Of a stretch of 9,224 nt of DNA, positions 1 through 6,880 are shown piece by piece. How positions within the stretch are numbered: position 1 is the first letter of the stretch; the number at the start of each line of letters is the position of its first letter. The stretch is from Pseudomonadota bacterium (GTDB lineage: Bacteria; Pseudomonadota; Gammaproteobacteria; Burkholderiales; Burkholderiaceae_C). Both the position numbers and the translations under genes were made by a program. Under the pieces are notes generated by a model. It worked only from the letters and a program-made list of their open reading frames with translations. It was not told the DNA's origin and made no database searches. The DNA lies in assembly GCA_023460715.1 (NCBI GenBank), contig JAEWPH010000140.1, forward strand, positions 1 to 9,224. Reading direction: 5' to 3'.

Positions 1-27
1 GCCCGGCCCTGAGCGGGGCGCACCGTC

Positions 28-53
28 AAAAAAAGCCGCCCGGTGGGCGGCTT
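28..53 (-). terminator. Intrinsic terminator of the PACE transporter gene
   Basis: Read on the minus strand, the arms AAGCCGCC and GGCGGCTT pair perfectly. One more G-C pair can close the loop to 3 nt. The stem runs directly into a T run (plus-strand A's at 28-34). It lies about 70 bp past the stop codon of the minus-strand gene ending at 121 and is correctly oriented to end it. The plus-strand reading has no T run after the stem, so it is probably one-directional. Nothing else is recognisable in 1-27 or 54-120. Confidence 0.85.
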
Positions 54-120
54 GTGGACTTGGGGGGTGGCGTGGATTCGCCGCGTGCGGCGGCCGGGCG
101 CGACCGCCGCTGCCGCCGGG

Positions 121-597
121 TCAGCCCTGCAGGCCGGCGCCCGCGGGTACCTGGGCCGAGGCCGGCAGGCCGAAGAAATGGTCGAACACCCAGTTGAAGA
201 CGAAGGTGTAGCAGAGGAAGAAGACCACCAGCCCCAGGTCCATCACGAAGGCCTGCCACAGGCTGACGCCGAACCACCACGCGAACAGCGGCACCAGGGT
301 GAAGATCAGGCCGCCCTCGAAGCCGATGGCGTGCGCCACGCGCCGGCCCACGCTGCGCCCCCGGGTGGGCTGGCGGGCCTCCCAGCGCTCGAACGCCCAG
401 TTGAAGACGATGTTCCAGACGATGGCGATGCCCGAGGCGGCCACGGCGACGACGCTCGAATGGCCGGCGCTCTGGCCGGTGAAGAAAGCCAGTCCGACAG
501 TCGCCACGGCGATGGCGATGAGTTCATACAGGGTCACGTAGATCACGCGGCGCTTGACGCCCTGGAGGCCGCGCGGAGAGGGGTGCTGAGAAGACAT
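121..597 (-). CDS. PACE-family multidrug/biocide efflux transporter (AceI-like, two BTP domains)
   Basis: A 158-residue inner-membrane protein with four predicted helices, at about residues 18-40, 47-70, 88-110 and 114-142. They are arranged as two tandem bacterial-transmembrane-pair (BTP) units. Visible family motifs are the RR-x6-YE segment in helix 1 (R16, R17, E25), the WNIVFNWAFE motif at the end of helix 2 (61-70), a second HAIGFE motif (89-94), and YTFVFNWVFD at the end of helix 4 (130-139). E25 corresponds to the helix-1 glutamate needed for proton coupling in Acinetobacter AceI. Characterised PACE proteins export chlorhexidine and other biocides, and short-chain diamines are proposed natural substrates; the substrate here is not known. 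Length is slightly above the usual ~150 because of a short N-terminal extension. Shine-Dalgarno is weak (AAGTG about 6 nt before ATG). The gene is divergent from a LysR-type regulator, the standard PACE context. Confidence 0.9.
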   Translation of the reverse strand: MSSQHPSPRGLQGVKRRVIYVTLYELIAIAVATVGLAFFTGQSAGHSSVVAVAASGIAIVWNIVFNWAFERWEARQPTRGRSVGRRVAHAIGFEGGLIFTLVPLFAWWFGVSLWQAFVMDLGLVVFFLCYTFVFNWVFDHFFGLPASAQVPAGAGLQG

Positions 598-691
598 GGA
601 GGCACTTTATGTAAGTTCCGCTGATATAAAAAGTCAGCTTGTTTCAGTTTTTCTGATAATTCACCTTCCACTCGCTTCCCGCTACCGCGCC
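598..691. promoter_or_regulatory. Divergent control region between PACE gene and LysR regulator, with two inverted repeats
   Basis: This 94-bp gap is clearly more AT-rich than the flanking genes. It holds two dyads: GCTGA-N9-TCAGC at 620-638, and TCAG-N5-CTGA at 644-656. The hexamer CTGATA occurs twice in the same orientation (621-626 and 653-658). A -10-like GATAAT lies at 655-660, pointing to the LysR gene. On the minus strand a TATATC/TTTATA segment (623-630) could be the -10 for the transporter. Neither has a convincing -35 hexamer at normal spacing, which suits activator-dependent promoters. LysR-type regulators usually bind such divergent regions and autoregulate; that this regulator binds these dyads is inference. 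Confidence 0.55.
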
Positions 692-1582
692 ATGGCTTTT
701 TCTTCCGACAGCGTGCAGGTCTTCCTCGCCGCCCTGGACCACGGGTCGTTCTCGGCCGCGGCGCGGGCCCTGTCGCGCGTGCCCTCCGCCATCAGCATGA
801 CCATCGCCCACCTGGAGGCCGAGCTGGACGTGCAGCTGTTTGACCGCTCGGGCCGCGAGCCGCGCCCCACTCCGGCGGCCCGCGCGCTGGAGCCGCAGGC
901 GCGGCTGCTGGCGCTGCAGCTGCGCCAGCTCAATGCCCAGGCGCTGTCGCTCACCCAGGGGCTGGAGGAGCGGCTGACCATTGCCATCGCCCCCGAACTG
1001 CTGGCCGCGTACTGGAGCGGCCCGCTGGCCGCCCTGGCGGACGAGCACCCGCTGCTGCAGGTGGAGGTGCTGGCCGCCCCGCAGGCCGACGCGGTGGCCA
1101 TGCTGCACGCGGGGCGCGCGCAGCTGGCGATGGTGTTCGAGCGCCCCAGCATCGACGGCCGCGAGGGCTTCGAGGAGGTGGGCAGCGAGACCCTGGTGGC
1201 GGTGATCGCCCCCGGCCACCCGGTGCTGCGCAGCGCATCTCGGCTGAGCGAAGTGCACCTGACCACCACCCGCCAGATCGTGGTGGCCAGCCGCGACTGG
1301 GCGCAGACGGACCCTCGCTTCGTCTTCGCGCGGCACCACTGGCGCACCGACAACCACCTGGCCGCCCTGGGCCTCATCGAGGCCGGCCTGGGCTGGGGCT
1401 GGCAGCCGCGCGCCCTGGTGGAGCCGCGCATCCAGGCGGGCACGCTGGTGGAGATGGACTTCCAGAACCTCAGCAACGGCGCGGCGCTGTGGGTGGACCT
1501 GGTGTGGTCCAAGGAGCGGCCCCTGGGCCTGGGGGCGCGGCGCTTCGTGGAACTGATGGTGCGGCAGAACCAGGGCGGCTGA
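692..1582 (+). CDS. LysR-family transcriptional regulator (AceR-like, beside PACE transporter)
   Basis: A 296-residue LysR-type regulator of usual length. The N-terminal winged helix-turn-helix spans about residues 4-62: the SVQVFLAALDHGSFSAAARA segment, then an SAISMTIAHLEAELDVQLFD recognition region, then R52 and the R-x-P-x-PTPAARAL linker-helix start. The effector-binding domain covers about 92-290 in two Rossmann-like lobes (first lobe beginning ERLTIAIAPELL). The start at 692 puts the HTH at the protein's beginning, as in other LysR proteins. An in-frame ATG at 596 would add 32 residues unlike any LysR N-terminus and would overlap the transporter's start codon. No clear Shine-Dalgarno is visible upstream, so translation may be leaderless or weakly initiated. 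By analogy with AceR of Acinetobacter, it probably activates the adjacent efflux gene in response to its substrate. Family assignment is firm; target and ligand are inferred. Confidence 0.9.
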   Translation: MAFSSDSVQVFLAALDHGSFSAAARALSRVPSAISMTIAHLEAELDVQLFDRSGREPRPTPAARALEPQARLLALQLRQLNAQALSLTQGLEERLTIAIAPELLAAYWSGPLAALADEHPLLQVEVLAAPQADAVAMLHAGRAQLAMVFERPSIDGREGFEEVGSETLVAVIAPGHPVLRSASRLSEVHLTTTRQIVVASRDWAQTDPRFVFARHHWRTDNHLAALGLIEAGLGWGWQPRALVEPRIQAGTLVEMDFQNLSNGAALWVDLVWSKERPLGLGARRFVELMVRQNQGG

Positions 1583-1688
1583 CGCAGGGGCGCGGCCGGC
1601 GCCGGGCCCGCAGCGCGGCCGACCGGCGGAATCGGTGCCGATACGGGGCCGACGGCGTGGCGGTCTCGCCACAGCGTGATTGCTGTTC

Positions 1689-1718
1689 AATGCGAATGCA
1701 TCGCATTTGACCTATCAT
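1689..1718 (+). promoter_or_regulatory. Candidate Fur box and -10 element of the TonB-receptor gene
   Basis: AATGCGAATGCATCGCATT (1689-1707) is a near-perfect palindrome: 7-bp arms AATGCGA/TCGCATT around ATGCA. Aligned by eye to the symmetric Fur consensus AATGATAATGATTATCATT it matches 12 of 18 non-central positions, including both outer AATG/CATT ends. Five bases later comes TATCAT (1713-1718), one mismatch from TATAAT. The palindrome would therefore cover the -35 region, a classic repressing position. The position fits iron repression of the receptor gene that starts 114 bp downstream of the -10. The -35 itself is not recognisable. The untranslated leader would be about 105 nt and shows no clear Shine-Dalgarno before ATG 1832. 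Confidence 0.6.
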
Positions 1719-1831
1719 CCGCCCCCACCCGCAGGCGTACCCCGCATGCGGGCATGCGTCTTCGGCCCCCGCGCCACCGCCAGGGGACGGTGTTCGTTCC
1801 GTCCAACTCCCTTTTTGCTCTTTCGCCTTCC

Positions 1832-3973
1832 ATGCCTTCCCGCCTTCTGACCGCGCGCCGGTCCCCGCTCGCCCTGGCCGCGTGTGCCGCCTGCGCCTGC
1901 CTTCTTGCCCCCGCCCTCCACGCCCAGACCGCGGCGCCCACCGCCACGCTGCAGGAGGTGCGCGTGCAGGAGGCCACCGATGCCACCGGCTACCAGGGCG
2001 CACAGCGCAACACCGCCGCCACCCGCACCGACACGCCGCTGATCGAAACCGCCCAGGCCGTGCGCGTGGTGCCCCGCCAGTTCATCGACGACCTGGGTGC
2101 CACGCGCCTGTCGGACACCGTGGACTTCGTGAGCGGCATCTCGCGCCTGAACGACTTCGGCGGCACCTGGGACAACTACGCCATCCGCGGCTTCAGCAAC
2201 ACCGACGGCGGCTCGCTGCTCAACGGCTTCGCCTCCGGCCGGGGCTACGGCCCGCAGCGCGACGTGGCCTCGGTCGAGCGCGTGGAGTTCCTCAAGGGCC
2301 CCGCGGCGGCGCTGTACGGCAGCGGCGAGCCCGGCGGCACGCTGAACGTGGTGACCAAGAAACCCCAGTTCACGCCCGCCCACACCGCCGGCCTGCAGGT
2401 GGGTACGCGCGGCATGCGCCGCGCCACGCTGGACACCACCGGCCCGCTCACCCAGGACATCGCCTACCGCCTGAACGTGGCCGCCGAGGACGGCGCTAGC
2501 CGGACCAGCCTGGTGGACAACAAGAAGTACGTGATCGCCCCCACGATCACCTGGAACCTCAACGCCGACACGGTGCTGCAGTACGAGGCCGAGTTCATCC
2601 GCATCCGCACGCCGCTGGACCGCGGCCTCGTGCAGATCAACGGCAACCCCGGCGTGCTGCCGCGCGACCGCTACCTGGGCGAGCCTGCCCGCGACAACCT
2701 GCACGTGAACGGCGACACGCACCAGCTCACGCTGGACCACGACCTGGGGCGTGGCTGGCGCACCCGCGTGGGCGCGTCGTACCGCGAGACGGCCTACTAC
2801 GGCGACGCCATGGACTTCGGCAACGGGCGGCTGGGCCTGCTGCAGGCCGACGGCCGCACGCTGTACCGCAGCGACACCTGGCGCAGCCTGCCTTCGCGCG
2901 ACGCCTCGGTGCAGGCCGAGGTGGAGGGCAAGGTGACCACCGGCAGCCTGCGCCACACTCTGCTGGTGGGCCTGGAGTCGTCGCGCCTGTTCGTGGGCCA
3001 GTACGGCGAGGCGTCGGCCCGCGGCTCCAGCCTGTACGCCATCGACATTGGCCAGCCCACCTACAACCTGCCCCGCACCGCGCCGAGGACGCCGTACTTC
3101 GACAGCCAGGACTACCAGCGCGCCACCGGCCTGTTCCTGCAAGACCAGGTCGATCTGAGCGAGCGCTGGAAGCTGCTGGCCGGCCTGCGCATCGACCGGG
3201 TCCACCAGGACTTCACGGACGTGGTCGCCTCAACCCGCACGGTGCAGTCCCATACGGCTGCCTCGCCGCGCATGGGCCTGACTTACATGGTCACGCCGCG
3301 CAGCTCGGTCTACGTGTCGTACAGCCGCTCCTTCCGGCCCAATACCGGGGCCGACGAGGCCGGCACCGCGTTCGACCCCACCAAGGGCCAGGCCGTGGAG
3401 CTGGGCGCCAAGTGGCAATCGGAGAACCAGCGCCTGACGGCTTCCGCGGCGGTGTTCGACATCCGCAAGACCAACGTGCTCACGCCCAGCCCGACCAATG
3501 CCAACTTCAATGTGGCTGCCGGCGAGGCGCGCAGCCGCGGCCTGGAAGCAGACGTTGCCGGCCAGCTGGACGCGCACTGGCGCCTGTCGGCCAACTTCGC
3601 CTTCACCGACACGGAAGTCACGCGCGACAACACCCCCGCGCTGGTGGGCAAGCGCCTGCAGGGCGTTCCGCGCGTGAGCGCCGGCCTGTTCGCCATCCGC
3701 GAAGACGTGCTGGCCAACGGCGGCCGCTACGGCGTGGGCGGCGGCCTGGTGCATGTGGGCGAACGCACGGGCACCGCCACCGATACCTACCGCCTGCCGG
3801 CCTACACCACCGCCCGCCTCACGGGCTACTGGCAGCTGGACAAGCGCACGCGCCTGACGCTGGACGTGAACAACCTGTTCGACAAGACCTACTACGTGGC
3901 GTCGTGGGGCGGGTTGACCGTGCTGCCCGGCCTGGGCCGGCAGGTGACGGCCGGGGTGCAGGTGGCGTTCTGA
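1832..3973 (+). CDS. TonB-dependent ferric-siderophore outer-membrane receptor
   Basis: A 713-residue outer-membrane receptor of the FhuE/FpvA/FoxA-like siderophore class, normal in length. A Sec signal peptide covers residues 1-31 (basic start, hydrophobic core, cleavage after ALHA). A probable TonB box (LQEVRVQ, 40-46) follows. The plug (about 68-176) shows the family motifs IRGF (118-121), VEFLKGP (151-157) and the YGSGEPGGTLNVVTKKP segment (162-178). The rest is a 22-strand-type barrel, with YVSYSRSFRPN in a late strand, a near-terminal NLFDKTYY motif and a terminal phenylalanine (VQVAF), as outer-membrane assembly requires. No extra N-terminal signalling domain of the FecA/FpvA type is present, so it probably transports without controlling a sigma factor. 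The start at 1832 gives the best signal peptide; the frame is open upstream to 1676 but that would bury the signal sequence. The siderophore cannot be named from sequence, and no siderophore biosynthesis or uptake partners are adjacent. Confidence 0.93.
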   Translation: MPSRLLTARRSPLALAACAACACLLAPALHAQTAAPTATLQEVRVQEATDATGYQGAQRNTAATRTDTPLIETAQAVRVVPRQFIDDLGATRLSDTVDFVSGISRLNDFGGTWDNYAIRGFSNTDGGSLLNGFASGRGYGPQRDVASVERVEFLKGPAAALYGSGEPGGTLNVVTKKPQFTPAHTAGLQVGTRGMRRATLDTTGPLTQDIAYRLNVAAEDGASRTSLVDNKKYVIAPTITWNLNADTVLQYEAEFIRIRTPLDRGLVQINGNPGVLPRDRYLGEPARDNLHVNGDTHQLTLDHDLGRGWRTRVGASYRETAYYGDAMDFGNGRLGLLQADGRTLYRSDTWRSLPSRDASVQAEVEGKVTTGSLRHTLLVGLESSRLFVGQYGEASARGSSLYAIDIGQPTYNLPRTAPRTPYFDSQDYQRATGLFLQDQVDLSERWKLLAGLRIDRVHQDFTDVVASTRTVQSHTAASPRMGLTYMVTPRSSVYVSYSRSFRPNTGADEAGTAFDPTKGQAVELGAKWQSENQRLTASAAVFDIRKTNVLTPSPTNANFNVAAGEARSRGLEADVAGQLDAHWRLSANFAFTDTEVTRDNTPALVGKRLQGVPRVSAGLFAIREDVLANGGRYGVGGGLVHVGERTGTATDTYRLPAYTTARLTGYWQLDKRTRLTLDVNNLFDKTYYVASWGGLTVLPGLGRQVTAGVQVAF

Positions 3974-3982
3974 CGGCCGGCA

Positions 3983-4044
3983 TTTGAGTCAAAATGGCCT
4001 GCAGCGCTTGCTCATCAAGCGCATGCAGCTATTGATTCAATAGC
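3983..4044. repeat. Compact triple-hairpin intergenic repeat (Comamonadaceae-type)
   Basis: Three perfect short inverted repeats lie in tandem just past the receptor stop codon: TTTGA-G-TCAAA (3983-3993), GCGCTTG-CTCAT-CAAGCGC (4004-4022) and GCTATTG-ATT-CAATAGC (4028-4044). From memory, elements of this form (a GTCAAAAT box, an AGCGCTT/AAGCGC hairpin and a GCTAT/ATAGC hairpin) are scattered between genes in Acidovorax-like genomes. I cannot verify that here, and no second copy is in the window. No T run follows a stem, so it is not a standard intrinsic terminator, though it could stabilise the receptor mRNA 3' end. Confidence 0.65.
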
Positions 4045-4125
4045 AAATGGCGTTTCCGCGGCGCGCCGGGCTGCACGATCGGGCTCGGCCACAATGGCGT
4101 CTTCCCCTTCTGACGGAAAGGCGCC

Positions 4126-5013
4126 ATGGCCCGCAATGCTCCCTCCCATGCCCCCTCGTATCCCGACGACCCGGCCCTGGCGGCTGCGCTGAGGCCCTGG
4201 CAACCACCGGCATCGCCGGCCAAGGGCGGCGGATCGAAGGCGTTCTCGCTGCGGGACTTCGACCCGGCCGCCAAGCCTTTTTCGATGGGCGACAAGGCAG
4301 CTTCCAAGGCGGCCGTCGACGTGCTGGCGGGCGAACTCGACGCGCTGCAGAACCTGTTCTACGCCGACAAGCGCTACAAGCTGCTGGTGATCCTGCAAGG
4401 CATGGATACCTCCGGCAAGGACGGCACGGTGCGCGGCGTGTTCGGCCGCATGAGCGCACTGGGCGTGCGCGTGGTGGGCTGGCGCGCGCCGTCGGAAACG
4501 GAGCGCGCGCACGACTACCTGTGGCGCATCCACCAGCAGGTGCCAGCGGCGGGCGAAGTGGCGGTGTTCAACCGCAGCCATTACGAGGACGTGCTGGTGC
4601 CTGTCGTCAACGGCTGGATCACACCGGAAGACCACCGGCAGCGCCTGGCGCACATCAACGACTTCGAACGCATGCTTACCGAAACCGGCACGGTGGTCGT
4701 GAAGTTCATGCTGCACATCAGCAAGGACGAGCAGCGCCAGCGCCTGCAGGAGCGGCTGGACGACCCGGCCAAGCACTGGAAGTTCGACCTGAGCGACATC
4801 GCCGCGCGCAAGCAGTGGGACGACTACCAGCGCGCCTACGAGGCCCTGCTGCCGGCCACCCACCCGCCCTGGGCGCCCTGGACCATCGTGCCCGCCGACT
4901 CCAAGACCCACCGCAACCTGATGGTGGCCACGGTGCTGCGCGCCGTGCTGCAGCGCCTGGACCTGCGCTACCCGCCGGGCGACCCGGCACTGGAGCGCTT
5001 CACGGTCGAATAG
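4126..5013 (+). CDS. ppk2: Polyphosphate kinase 2 (PPK2), class III-like
   Basis: A 295-residue cytosolic kinase of the P-loop PPK2 family, which moves phosphate between inorganic polyphosphate and nucleotides. Walker A is [10 protein letters not shown] (92-101). The Walker B-like motif is FNRSHYEDV (148-156), with the acidic pair E154-D155. The lid is [15 protein letters not shown] (206-220) with its basic residues. NRSHYEDV rather than the DRSWYN of class I, and the DDPAKHWKF lid, point to class III, whose characterised members phosphorylate both NMPs and NDPs with polyphosphate. The class call is by motif only. The first ~50 residues are Ala/Pro-rich and look flexible. GGAAAG (4115-4120) lies 5 nt before ATG and fixes the start. 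A weak CACAAT -10 (4090-4095) lacks a recognisable -35. It is not in an operon with its neighbours: the gaps are 152 bp before and 155 bp after. Confidence 0.93.
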   Translation: MARNAPSHAPSYPDDPALAAALRPWQPPASPAKGGGSKAFSLRDFDPAAKPFSMGDKAASKAAVDVLAGELDALQNLFYADKRYKLLVILQGMDTSGKDGTVRGVFGRMSALGVRVVGWRAPSETERAHDYLWRIHQQVPAAGEVAVFNRSHYEDVLVPVVNGWITPEDHRQRLAHINDFERMLTETGTVVVKFMLHISKDEQRQRLQERLDDPAKHWKFDLSDIAARKQWDDYQRAYEALLPATHPPWAPWTIVPADSKTHRNLMVATVLRAVLQRLDLRYPPGDPALERFTVE

Positions 5014-5056
5014 CTGCGGTGCAGGGCGTCACGACCGAGCTCAGATGGCCGCCCTT

Positions 5057-5079
5057 GGTTATGCACAAAATGCATAACC
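5057..5079. promoter_or_regulatory. Perfect 9-bp-arm palindrome upstream of gdhA, probable operator
   Basis: GGTTATGCA (5057-5065) and TGCATAACC (5071-5079) are exact reverse complements around CAAAA. The core fits the LysR-type T-N11-A rule with dyad symmetry (T5062, then 11 bases, A5074). The palindrome ends 16 bp before a possible -35 (TTGGAC, 5096-5101), where an activator of this class would sit. There is no U run after it, and PPK2 already ended at 5013, so a terminator is unlikely. Which protein binds is unknown. Confidence 0.6.
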
Positions 5080-5095
5080 CTGTAACACTCCGGCC

Positions 5096-5125
5096 TTGGA
5101 CGGGCAGGAACGGCAGGCATACAGT
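5096..5125 (+). promoter_or_regulatory. Possible sigma-70 promoter of gdhA
   Basis: TTGGAC (5096-5101) and TACAGT (5120-5125) are separated by 18 bp. They match the -35 and -10 consensus at 4-5 and 4 of 6 positions. The transcript would start about 35 nt before the gdhA ATG. The modest -10 and the upstream palindrome suggest regulated expression. This was read by eye and is not unique. Confidence 0.35.
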
Positions 5126-5168
5126 TTGCAGCCTGATCAGACCTCCTCTTCCTCCAAGGAAACATCGC

Positions 5169-6470
5169 ATGTCGAACACCAACGACACCCTCGTTCAGCA
5201 CGCCGTTCCGTCCTATCTGCAAGCCGATCACCTCGGCCCCTGGGGCAACTACCTGCAGCAGGTGGACCGCGTCACGCCGTATCTCGGCAGCCTCGCGCGC
5301 TGGGTGGAAACGCTCAAGCGCCCCAAGCGCATCCTGGTCGTGGATGTGCCCATCGAACTGGACAACGGCACCATTGCCCACTACGAGGGCTACCGCGTGC
5401 AGCACAACCTGAGCCGCGGCCCCGGCAAGGGCGGCGTGCGCTTCCACCAGGACGTCACGCTGTCCGAAGTGATGGCCCTGTCGGCCTGGATGTCGGTGAA
5501 GAACGCTGCCGTGAACGTGCCCTACGGCGGTGCCAAGGGCGGCATCCGCGTCGACCCCAAGAAGCTGTCGCGCGGCGAGCTGGAGCGCCTGACGCGCCGC
5601 TACACCAGCGAGATCGGCCTGCTGATCGGCCCCTCCAAGGACATTCCCGCGCCTGACGTGAACACCAACGGCCAGGTCATGGCCTGGATGATGGACACGT
5701 ACTCCATGAACGTGGGCGCCACCGCCACCGGCGTCGTCACCGGCAAGCCGGTGGATCTGGGCGGCTCGCTGGGCCGCGTCGAGGCCACGGGCCGCGGCGT
5801 GTTCACCGTGGGCGTGGAAGCTGCCAAGCTGACCGGCCTGCCGCTGGAAGGTGCGCGCGTGGCCGTGCAGGGCTTCGGCAACGTGGGCGGCATCGCCGGC
5901 AAGCTGTTCGCCGAGGCGGGCGCCAAGGTGGTGGCCGTGCAGGACCACACCGGCACTATTTTGAACACGGGCGGCCTGGACGTGCCCGCCCTGCTGGAGC
6001 ACGTGAAGAAGACCGGCGGCGTGGGCGGTTTCGCCGGCGCCGAGGCCATGGCCAAGGAAGACTTCTGGGGCGTGGATTGCGAGATCCTCATCCCCGCCGC
6101 GCTGGAAGGCCAGATCACCAAGGACAACGCCGGCCAGATCAAGGCCAAGCTGGTGATCGAAGGCGCCAACGGCCCCACCACCACCGAGGCCGACGACATC
6201 CTGGCCGACAAGGGCGTGCTGGTGCTGCCCGACGTGATCGCCAACGCCGGCGGCGTGACGGTGAGCTACTTCGAATGGGTGCAGGACTTCTCCAGCTTCT
6301 TCTGGAGCGAGGACGAGATCAACGCCCGCCTGGTGCGCATCATGCAAGAGGCCTTCGCCGGCATCTGGCATGTGGCGCAGGAGCACAAGGTGACGCTGCG
6401 CACCGCCACCTTCATCGTGGCCTGCCAGCGCATCCTGCACGCCCGCGAAATGCGCGGCCTGTACCCCTGA
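5169..6470 (+). CDS. gdhA: Glutamate dehydrogenase (Glu/Leu/Phe/Val dehydrogenase family)
   Basis: A 433-residue cytosolic enzyme of the hexameric ~50-kDa class that interconverts L-glutamate and 2-oxoglutarate plus ammonia. Domain I carries the substrate-binding [10 protein letters not shown] (84-93, K87), the catalytic-lysine motif [11 protein letters not shown] (117-127, K123) and the catalytic aspartate in APDVNT (D163). Domain II has the dinucleotide fold with GFGNVG (235-240) and the second-strand end VVAVQDH (255-260). The late motif [12 protein letters not shown] (359-370) is typical of the family. The residues at the strand end do not settle NAD versus NADP use by eye. AAGGAA (5156-5161) lies 7 nt before ATG and supports the start. 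The gene stands alone between a palindromic control site and a strong terminator, so it is probably a monocistronic, regulated unit. A branched-chain amino-acid substrate is possible in the wider family, but glutamate is favoured by the overall sequence. Confidence 0.93.
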   Translation: MSNTNDTLVQHAVPSYLQADHLGPWGNYLQQVDRVTPYLGSLARWVETLKRPKRILVVDVPIELDNGTIAHYEGYRVQHNLSRGPGKGGVRFHQDVTLSEVMALSAWMSVKNAAVNVPYGGAKGGIRVDPKKLSRGELERLTRRYTSEIGLLIGPSKDIPAPDVNTNGQVMAWMMDTYSMNVGATATGVVTGKPVDLGGSLGRVEATGRGVFTVGVEAAKLTGLPLEGARVAVQGFGNVGGIAGKLFAEAGAKVVAVQDHTGTILNTGGLDVPALLEHVKKTGGVGGFAGAEAMAKEDFWGVDCEILIPAALEGQITKDNAGQIKAKLVIEGANGPTTTEADDILADKGVLVLPDVIANAGGVTVSYFEWVQDFSSFFWSEDEINARLVRIMQEAFAGIWHVAQEHKVTLRTATFIVACQRILHAREMRGLYP

Positions 6471-6514
6471 AGCCCCGGCCCGCCCCCCGCCCGCCCCGCC
6501 GTTTCGCCCCAACG

Positions 6515-6550
6515 AAAGCCACCGCGCCGCTACCGGCCCGGTGGCTTTTT
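6515..6550 (+). terminator. Intrinsic terminator of gdhA
   Basis: AAAGCCACCG (6515-6524) pairs perfectly with CGGTGGCTTT (6539-6548). The loop is 14 nt and the T run spans 6546-6550. It begins 45 bp past the gdhA stop. Because the left arm starts with A's after a C-rich stretch, the reverse direction has only a three-base T run, so it serves mainly the plus strand. Confidence 0.9.
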
Positions 6551-6619
6551 CCATGGTGGATTCAGCGCTAAAGCGATGTCCCGCGCGCAACGGAATCTCC
6601 CTCACCGACGACACCGGCA

Positions 6620-6712
6620 ACGCCGTGGAACACGGCTGTGCCCGGCCACCGGCGTCATCGCACCTCGCGTGCTAGAAGCGAAGGAAGGCGAACAGCCCTT
6701 CAGGGGGCGTCA
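6620..6712. repeat. REP-like element, copy A (shorter, diverged)
   Basis: Shares CGCCGTGGAAC, CCCGGCCACCGGCGTC, GAAGGCG and the terminal CAGGGGG-N3-TCA (6701-6712 here) with copy B, in the same order and orientation. ACGCCG-TGG (6620-6628) pairs with CCA-CGGCGT (6646-6655), leaving one bulged C. The inner tip is CAC-GGCT-GTG (6631-6640), different from copy B but still pairing. The long CCCCCTTC/GAAGGGGG hairpin of copy B is missing, which accounts for most of the length difference. Confidence 0.65.
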
Positions 6713-6773
6713 CAGTCGTCAGCGCTCTCAGCCACACATGAGTCAGAAGGCCGCGGAGCAGGTCATGCCAGCA

Positions 6774-6880
6774 GACGCCGTGGAACGGGCTTCGCCCGGC
6801 CACCGGCGTCGTCCCCCTTCCCGGATCGCGCAGCGAGCCGAGAGAAGGGGGAAGGCGCGCAGCGCCTCAGGGGGATGTCA
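6774..6880. repeat. REP-like element, copy B (full, abuts sdaA stop codon)
   Basis: Three hairpins in series. The first is GACGCCG-TGG/CCA-C-CGGCGTC (6774-6810) with an inner CGGGC-TTC-GCCCG tip (6786-6798). The second is CCCCCTTC/GAAGGGGG (6813-6820 with 6844-6851), enclosing TCGC-GCA-GCGA. The third is GGCGC-GCA-GCGCC (6854-6866), followed by the conserved tail CAGGGGG-N3-TCA. The element ends one base before the reverse-complement stop codon of sdaA (6881-6883), so it forms that transcript's immediate 3' end. It resembles intergenic repeats I recall from Comamonadaceae; this is not verified. Confidence 0.7.

Larger units (their letters stand above)
6551..6880. other. Gene-free stretch between convergent gdhA and sdaA, with two REP-like copies
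   Basis: 330 bp with no credible coding region; open frames here read as low-complexity Arg/Pro/Ala products. Most of it is two diverged copies of one element (6620-6712 and 6774-6880), separated by about 61 bp of unremarkable sequence. No intrinsic terminator with a T run is visible for the minus-strand sdaA gene. The repeat hairpins may serve as 3' end structures instead. Confidence 0.6.

Noticed and set aside
596..691. Upstream ATG extension of the LysR regulator
   Set aside because: It would overlap the divergent transporter's start codon and add residues not found in LysR proteins. The region is AT-rich control DNA.
1591..1645. GC-rich palindromes (CCGGCGCCGG at 1596-1605; ATCGG-TG-CCGAT at 1631-1642) after the LysR gene
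   Set aside because: They are short, without a T run, and expected in DNA of this composition. Not called as a terminator or operator.
1676..1831. N-terminal extension of the TonB receptor
   Set aside because: It runs through the Fur-box candidate and -10 and would bury the signal peptide that begins cleanly at 1832.
5057..5079. Reading the gdhA palindrome as an NtrC or NAC site
   Set aside because: It contains TGCA half-sites but lacks the GCAC-N5-GTGC-type NtrC pattern, and its TAT/ATA blocks are 11 rather than 9 bases apart. A LysR-type core fits better.
4047..6470. One long plus-strand open frame joining sequence upstream of gdhA, running through the PPK2 region, to gdhA
   Set aside because: Before 5169 the translation is Arg/Gly/Ala-rich shadow of PPK2 in another frame. 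gdhA has its own Shine-Dalgarno and a family-typical N-terminus at 5169.
4968..6620. 550-codon minus-strand open frame opposite gdhA, and similar long frames opposite the LysR gene (644-1690) and the receptor (1715-3205)
   Set aside because: These are His/Gln/Val/Ala/Gly- or Arg-rich mirror frames created by strong G/C bias at third positions. The opposite strand has well-recognised enzymes with full motif sets.
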